A stretch of DNA of 10,092 bases, taken from contig ONVB01000308.1 in NCBI GenBank assembly GCA_900321145.1, positions 1-10,092 on the forward strand, given 5' to 3'. This DNA comes from an uncultured Eubacteriales bacterium (lineage in GTDB: Bacteria > Bacillota > Clostridia > Lachnospirales > Lachnospiraceae). The position numbers were made by a program, and so were the translations under genes. The notes below the pieces were generated by a model. That model ran no database searches, was not told the origin of the DNA, and worked only from the letters and a program-made list of their open reading frames with translations. Each line of letters starts with the position of its first letter. Position 1 is the stretch's first letter. Of the stretch, positions 6,302-10,092 are shown piece after piece.

Positions 6302-8809
6302 TTAAGACTGTAAAAGCTGCAACAGCCCTTGCTGTGACTGGTTGGCCTGCGCGATCATCGCCTGCCCGGCCTGTTCCAATATATTATGCTTATGGAATTC
6401 CCCAATTTCCTCCGCGTAATCCGTATCTCTGATCTGAGATTCTGCTTTCTGCAGGTTCTCAGCATACAGTTCATTTCCGTTTAAAGTTGCAGTCAGCCTG
6501 TTCGTCTGCGCACCGAAGTTCGACCGCTCCGCCGAAAGCACCTTGACCGCACGCTGAACCGCATTGATGGAGGCTTCCGCTCCCTCTCTCGTATCGACCG
6601 ATACACCGCCGAGCCCCAATGAAGACATGGTAAGGCTGTTCCATTCAAGACGATGATCCTCTCCTCTGTTTGCTCCGGATTGTATATATACCTCCTTTAT
6701 GGGAGGGTGCACCAAGATGCCTCCGAAAGGATCCTCACTTGTATATCCGGGATCATACCATGAATTGCAAATCTGTGGCTGAGATGTCAGCTTTGTCGAA
6801 AGTGAAATACCATATAAGTAATCCTTTACCTGAGCCGCATAGGTCTTCAGATCATTTTTATAGTATTTTAGTTCTAATTGAAATCTGTTTGATGCTATTC
6901 CGTTCCATAAAGCTTTTTCTTGGTCAGAAGGGGTATACTGAAAATCATTTGCATTTCGATTGTCAGGATCCTCCGCAAGCCAATTTGCAAGCGAAGCCTG
7001 GTATGCATTCCGATACCTCGTATTATATTCTTCATCATAAATCTGTGACCAATTCGGACGACTCTTATTAATTCCGTTAACACTTATGTTAAGCTCTGTA
7101 TTGAATCCATTATCCGATTCCAGCTTCAGTTTCACTGAAGCCCCGTATAATATGGCACTGAGAAAGTCACCAGAAGATTGATTATAACTATATTTATCCT
7201 TCTTTGTAGAAATGTAATTAATATAGCTATCAATAGCTGAGTCTGTACCAACGATACCGTCTAGCGGCCATTTACCTTCCGCATTCGCAAGCGTATTTCC
7301 GGATGTATCTTCTATACTATAGGAATACCTTATTCCATAATAGTCTACGCTTGTCCAAGGATCATCGTGATAATACCAATCAGCAGAAAAAGAATGCGGA
7401 AACGAACCGTTATCCCAGTTTGTAAAGCTTTTCCCGCTATCCAGCTGCATATCGAACGGCATGGATGTATTTCCAACCTGTACACTCGGCTCAACACCCA
7501 AAGAAGATGACCACCTTGGAAGCGAAACATACGTAGCGACCGTAGAGCTATAACTTGCAGTTATACCGGTCGTTAGCTCAGCATTTACATCACCCTTTGC
7601 GGAAATATCTGCTAATTTGAATTCAAAGGAAAAGCCTGTCGTTGAATCATAAAAACTGTATGTCTTATTCGGATTAACCGGAGTACCGTCACCGGTATCA
7701 GTCTGCTCTCCCCAATCGTATATGCCGAATTCTTCCCAAGTTTTGCTTGAATATACATGATCCGTGATATCCTTTAGCGTTATTCCTGTTTCATCTGCCT
7801 CAAGCATAAAAAAATCCGAATTCCCTGTATCAATACGATCCTTCCATGTATCTTCAATCGTAAGATATGTCGAATAGCCCCTGATATCCACTGTTTCAGG
7901 CCTTCTTGCGCCATCAACCTGGCTTTCCCAGGTAACCTGCGTTGCAAAATTTCCTCCGTTAATTCCGTCTATGAATTCTTCCTTCCTATCTCCTGCAGGT
8001 ACTTGAAACTCAATCGTTGTGCCATGAAAATCAAAACTATAGTTTCTGTCAGTATCCTGTTTAAACTCCATTCCAAGTTCTGTACAGGTCGTTGCCTTTA
8101 CTCCGTTGATGAATATATTCTCCCCGTCCGTATGCCACTGGTACTTTCTCGCAAAATCAGGCGGGCGCTTTCCCGAACGCATTATAAAAGTGATATCCTC
8201 GTCAGGATTATCCTTATCCGTGATACTGTATTCCTTCGGAACAAATGTCCCGTCCTCATTAAACTTGACACCCATTTCTTCCCAAGTAAACCTTTTTTCA
8301 TTGATAAGTACACCGCCGTATCCGGAAGGGTGAGTTGTGTCGTGATACATCTGTATATCATTGGGAATACCCGTTACACTTGGATTATACGACGTCGTCC
8401 AGAGCTTCTTCCCATTAAAATGAGTTGTCCTGAATATTCTGTCAAGCTCTCCTTTAAGCTCCTGAACTTCATCATCGATCGCGTCACGGTCATCCTGTGC
8501 GTTGGTATCATTTGCCGCCTGAACCGCAAGTTCCTCTATCCTATGCAGGATCTTATGACTCTCATTGAGCGCTCCGTCCGCTACATTCATCAAGCTTATT
8601 CCGTCTTCGATATTCTTCATGGATTGGTTGAGGTTTCTGATCTGATTCCTCATTTTCTCGGAAATAGAAAGACCTGCCGCATCATCCGCAGCACGATTTA
8701 TCTTATACCCTGAAGAAAGCTTCTCGGTATTTTTTCTCTTGCCCTTGACATTTATATTATATTGCCTTGCCGCATTCGATGCCAACATATTATGCGCTAC
8801 TACATTCAT
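6302..8809 (-). CDS. fliC: Flagellin with a large central variable region
   Basis: This is the structural subunit of the flagellar filament, exported and polymerised at the cell surface. At 835 aa it is far larger than the common 270-500 aa flagellins. The N-terminal D0/D1 region (about 1-137) has EKLSSGYKINRAADDAAGLS and EKMRNQIRNLNQSMKNIEDG. The C-terminal D1/D0 region (about 733-835) has QRAVKVLSAERSNFGAQTNR and ends LLQLLQS. The insert at about 140-730 is aromatic-rich and looks like beta structure. It contains three degenerate units beginning at about 174, 241 and 357, with W/C-x-E-[E/L]-x-G followed in the last two by YSF...TT..F.F. Two cysteines (C242, C681) lie in the insert. No HExxH is present, so there is no sign of flagellinolysin. 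The ATG at 8809 has AAGGGGG 7 nt upstream. It has a sigma-28-like promoter, a folded leader and its own terminator, so it is probably monocistronic. It is also named hag in Firmicutes. Confidence 0.97.
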   Translation of the reverse strand: MNVVAHNMLASNAARQYNINVKGKRKNTEKLSSGYKINRAADDAAGLSISEKMRNQIRNLNQSMKNIEDGISLMNVADGALNESHKILHRIEELAVQAANDTNAQDDRDAIDDEVQELKGELDRIFRTTHFNGKKLWTTSYNPSVTGIPNDIQMYHDTTHPSGYGGVLINEKRFTWEEMGVKFNEDGTFVPKEYSITDKDNPDEDITFIMRSGKRPPDFARKYQWHTDGENIFINGVKATTCTELGMEFKQDTDRNYSFDFHGTTIEFQVPAGDRKEEFIDGINGGNFATQVTWESQVDGARRPETVDIRGYSTYLTIEDTWKDRIDTGNSDFFMLEADETGITLKDITDHVYSSKTWEEFGIYDWGEQTDTGDGTPVNPNKTYSFYDSTTGFSFEFKLADISAKGDVNAELTTGITASYSSTVATYVSLPRWSSSLGVEPSVQVGNTSMPFDMQLDSGKSFTNWDNGSFPHSFSADWYYHDDPWTSVDYYGIRYSYSIEDTSGNTLANAEGKWPLDGIVGTDSAIDSYINYISTKKDKYSYNQSSGDFLSAILYGASVKLKLESDNGFNTELNISVNGINKSRPNWSQIYDEEYNTRYRNAYQASLANWLAEDPDNRNANDFQYTPSDQEKALWNGIASNRFQLELKYYKNDLKTYAAQVKDYLYGISLSTKLTSQPQICNSWYDPGYTSEDPFGGILVHPPIKEVYIQSGANRGEDHRLEWNSLTMSSLGLGGVSVDTREGAEASINAVQRAVKVLSAERSNFGAQTNRLTATLNGNELYAENLQKAESQIRDTDYAEEIGEFHKHNILEQAGQAMIAQANQSQQGLLQLLQS

Positions 8810-8832
8810 GCGATAACCCCCTTGTGTATAAA

Positions 8833-8871
8833 CGGATGAAAATCTTATATCCGCTTAGGCCTTCCTTGGCC
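8833..8871 (-). promoter_or_regulatory. Structured flagellin leader with a candidate CsrA site
   Basis: In the minus-strand 5' leader, GGCC-AAGGAA-GGCC (8858-8871) forms a short hairpin with AAGGA in its loop, the kind of GGA-in-loop site that CsrA binds. A second hairpin, CGGAT/ATCCG (8849-8853 with 8833-8837), lies between it and the ribosome binding site AAGGGGG at 8817-8823. In Bacillus subtilis CsrA represses flagellin (hag) translation by binding two leader sites and is relieved by FliW. Neither csrA nor fliW is inside the window. Confidence 0.45.
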
Positions 8872-8904
8872 ACTTGTTGATCTGTCATGTTTCATACAAA
8901 TACT

Positions 8905-8934
8905 CTATCGGCAATTACTATCTATATAGTAACC
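8905..8934 (-). promoter_or_regulatory. Candidate sigma-28 promoter of flagellin
   Basis: On the minus strand GCCGATAG (8905-8912) matches 7 of 8 bases of the sigma-28 -10 element. The -35 position reads GGTTACTAT (within 8926-8934), a weak match to TAAAGTTT that resembles the flgM upstream region. The start would lie near 8898, giving a leader of about 88 nt. Its position upstream of a flagellin gene makes sigma-28 control likely. Confidence 0.65.
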
Positions 8935-8980
8935 TTTTACAAGGTATTCGTCAACATTTAATTTTTCATATACTATATAG
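8922..8980. promoter_or_regulatory. Inverted TACTATATAG pair, candidate operator of the divergent regulator
   Basis: CTATATAGTA (8922-8931) and TACTATATAG (8971-8980) are exact inverse copies separated by 39 bp; each contains the palindrome CTATATAG. The left copy is also part of a 7-bp inverted repeat, TTACTAT-CTAT-ATAGTAA (8916-8933). It overlaps the flagellin -35 region. The right copy overlaps a weak possible promoter of the plus-strand regulator (TCAACA 8951-8956, TATATA 8974-8979, 17-nt spacing). The arrangement suits one DNA-binding protein acting on both divergent genes. Confidence 0.4.
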
Positions 8981-9038
8981 GAAAACCAACAAAAGCCGTG
9001 ACTTGCATTGAGAAAATGTTGTTCAAGAGGTGATTCGC

Positions 9039-9278
9039 ATGGAAAATAGAATTTACACAATAAATGACTACGGTAAGATTGTAATACAGCTAAAGCCAAT
9101 CATGGAAGAAAAAAACATCTCGCGAAACTATCTGGCTCGTTCAATCAATGCAAGATTCGAAGTGGTTGACAAGTGGTATAACGGAACTGTAGAAAAAATC
9201 GACGCAGATGTACTTGCACGAATATGCTACGTGCTTGAGTGCACTCCCGGAGATATCATCAAATACGATCGCACATAA
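9039..9278 (+). CDS. Small Cro/C1-type (XRE family) helix-turn-helix regulator
   Basis: The 79-aa product consists almost entirely of one Cro/C1-type DNA-binding domain of the short YozG-like kind (HTH_26). The predicted helices include KPIMEEKNISRNYLARSINA, with ARSINARFEVVDKWYNGT as the turn and recognition helix, and a closing ADVLARICYVLECTPGDIIKY helix pair typical of the fold. No sensor or dimerisation domain is attached. I chose ATG 9039 because AAGAGG (9025-9030) lies 8 nt upstream; a GTG at 9030 in the same frame would place the ribosome binding site inside the gene. It is the only plus-strand gene, divergent from flagellin and convergent with pflA. A shared intergenic region with inverted repeats suggests autoregulation or control of flagellin, but the target is inferred, not known. 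Such proteins also occur as lone regulators in mobile DNA. Confidence 0.85.
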   Translation: MENRIYTINDYGKIVIQLKPIMEEKNISRNYLARSINARFEVVDKWYNGTVEKIDADVLARICYVLECTPGDIIKYDRT

Positions 9279-9284
9279 GTAACC

Positions 9285-9316
9285 AAAAAAGCGGCTCATA
9301 TCGAACCGCTTTTTTT
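9285..9316. terminator. Bidirectional terminator between the XRE regulator and pflA
   Basis: AAAAAAGCGG (9285-9294) pairs with CCGCTTTTTT (9306-9315). The stem continues inward with T-A and C-G pairs after one mismatch, leaving a 5-nt ATATC loop. It lies 7 nt after the regulator stop and ends in seven T. On the minus strand it also ends in a T run, so it can serve pflA. Confidence 0.88.
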
Positions 9317-9350
9317 ATCGTCCGTCGCAACCCCGTCACCGATGACGGGC
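9285..9350. repeat. Compound terminator/repeat, copy B
   Basis: This is the second copy of the element at 6182-6259, in the same orientation. The terminator hairpin is followed by ATCGTCCGTC (9317-9326, identical to 6226-6235) and a GC-rich hairpin CCCGTCA-CCGA-TGACGGG (9332-9349). It ends 6 nt before the pflA stop codon. The copies differ mainly in hairpin loop length (about 11 against 22 nt between the arms). In both cases the GC-rich end faces the 3' end of a minus-strand gene. Confidence 0.75.
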
Positions 9351-9355
9351 CGGAG

Positions 9356-10092
9356 TTAAATAAGGCCTGCGTCCTTCATCTCCTGACGCTTTCTCTTCAT
9401 GCCTTCGATGATCTTCGCCTTGGCGTCGGCTGCCTGCTGCTGGGTGGCGTCCGGTACATCCTTTAAGACATAATCCATACCCATCTTCTCATACTTGGCT
9501 TTGCCCATGGTGTGATACGGAAGAACCTCAAGCTGTTTCACGTGCAGGAACTGACCGATAAAGTAACCGAGCCTGTCGAGGTACTCGTCGTTTAACGTAA
9601 TGCCCGGAACGACCACGTGACGTATCCTGATATCCTTACCCTTCTCGTCCATAAACTTAAGAAAATCAAAGATGTTGTCGCAGGGCTGACCAGTAAGCGC
9701 CTTGTGCCCCTCGGGATCTATATGCTTTATGTCGAGCATTATAAGGTCTGTCGAATCCATCAGGCGATCGTACTTGGCAAGAGTTTCAGCAGGCTCTCTT
9801 CTGAAGGTTATACCCGATGTATCCAGACAGGTATGTATCCCCTTCTTCTTTGCGCCCTCAAAAAGCTCAATCAGAAAATCAAGCTGGAGCATCGGCTCAC
9901 CGCCTGTCACCGTAAGTCCGCCGTCCTTTAAAAAAGGCTTATATTTGTCGTAATCTGTCAGTATCTCCTCAACCGTCATTTTGGTTCCGCCTGCCATCTC
10001 CCATGTGTCCGGATTATGACAATACTGACACCTCATGGGACAGCCCTTCACGAACACCACATACCTTATCCCGGGACCGTCGACTGTTCCAA
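9356..10092 (-). CDS. pflA: Pyruvate formate-lyase activating enzyme (radical SAM), 5' end cut by right edge
   Basis: This enzyme uses a [4Fe-4S] cluster and S-adenosylmethionine to place the glycyl radical on pyruvate formate-lyase, which converts pyruvate and CoA to formate and acetyl-CoA in anaerobic fermentation. The frame is open to the right edge, with about 244 visible codons, and begins GTVDGPGIRYVVFVKGC. The cluster motif C-x3-C-x2-C appears as CPMRCQYCHNPDTW, a PflA hallmark. It is followed by the SAM-binding GGEP motif (TVTGGEPMLQ) and a KHIDPEGHKALTG segment. PflA is normally about 245-250 aa, so only a short N-terminal piece is missing. A GTG at 10060 could be mistaken for a start, but it lies inside the conserved GIRYVVF stretch. 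The pflB gene is usually directly upstream and would lie beyond the edge. It converges on the XRE gene and shares its terminator. Confidence 0.95.
   Translation of the reverse strand, partial: GTVDGPGIRYVVFVKGCPMRCQYCHNPDTWEMAGGTKMTVEEILTDYDKYKPFLKDGGLTVTGGEPMLQLDFLIELFEGAKKKGIHTCLDTSGITFRREPAETLAKYDRLMDSTDLIMLDIKHIDPEGHKALTGQPCDNIFDFLKFMDEKGKDIRIRHVVVPGITLNDEYLDRLGYFIGQFLHVKQLEVLPYHTMGKAKYEKMGMDYVLKDVPDATQQQAADAKAKIIEGMKRKRQEMKDAGLI

Noticed and set aside
8003..8713. 236-codon open frame on the plus strand opposite flagellin.
   Set aside because: It is antisense to the conserved N-terminal flagellin coding region, and its composition looks like a shadow translation.
6302..8809. Possibility that the large flagellin is an enzymatic flagellin (flagellinolysin).
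   Set aside because: No HExxH zinc-protease motif is present anywhere in the 835 residues.
8905..9099. 64-codon minus-strand frame across the flagellin-XRE intergenic region.
   Set aside because: It overlaps the regulator start, the flagellin promoter and the inverted repeats, and it has no credible ribosome binding site.
1..10092. Search for CRISPR arrays, insertion sequences, rRNA and complete tRNA genes.
   Set aside because: No regularly spaced repeats, transposase signatures or conserved RNA gene sequences were seen on either strand.

Overview
The window looks like chromosomal DNA from a motile, flagellated member of the Clostridia, most likely a Lachnospiraceae-type anaerobe. The evidence is a Firmicutes-style flgM-flgN-flgK order, strong AGGAGG-type ribosome binding sites, sigma-A and sigma-28 style promoters, a Gram-positive-type methionyl-tRNA synthetase with a C-terminal tRNA-binding domain, and a pyruvate formate-lyase activating enzyme, which points to fermentative metabolism. 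Genus cannot be fixed from the sequence alone. Almost everything is on the minus strand, so transcription runs right to left; one small regulator is on the plus strand.

Left region (1-1877): a late flagellar operon read as flgM (anti-sigma-28), flgN (export chaperone), flgK (hook-filament junction protein, cut by the left edge). Its upstream region (1878-2193) holds a sigma-28-like promoter, a folded element that could be a leader RNA, a second sigma-28-like -10 box and the long hairpin terminator of metG.

Middle region (2194-5774): housekeeping genes metG and murA. murA has a near-consensus sigma-A promoter at 5710-5738. The murA-metG gap carries a hairpin and a palindromic repeat of the GTCATTCTGAG / CTCAGGATGAC class. 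Upstream of murA is an unrecognised 89-codon reading frame.

Right region (6182-10092): a very large flagellin (835 aa) with conserved ends and a variable, repeat-containing middle. It has a sigma-28-like promoter and a leader with a GGA-loop hairpin resembling a CsrA site. Divergent from it is a 79-aa Cro/C1-type DNA-binding protein. The shared intergenic region contains a 10-bp inverted repeat placed over the flagellin -35 region and over a possible promoter of the regulator, so the regulator may control both genes. Convergent with the regulator is pflA (5' end off the right edge). The same compound terminator/repeat sequence sits just 3' of both flagellin and pflA, so the flagellin-regulator pair is bracketed by direct repeats about 3.1 kb apart.

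FlgM and flagellin belong to one circuit: FlgM restrains sigma-28, and both flgM and flagellin show candidate sigma-28 promoters. FlgN carries FlgK to the export apparatus, and FlgK forms the junction on which the flagellin filament grows. No wholly new system was identified. The most interesting features are the flagellin-regulator intergenic region, the bracketing repeats and the structured leaders.
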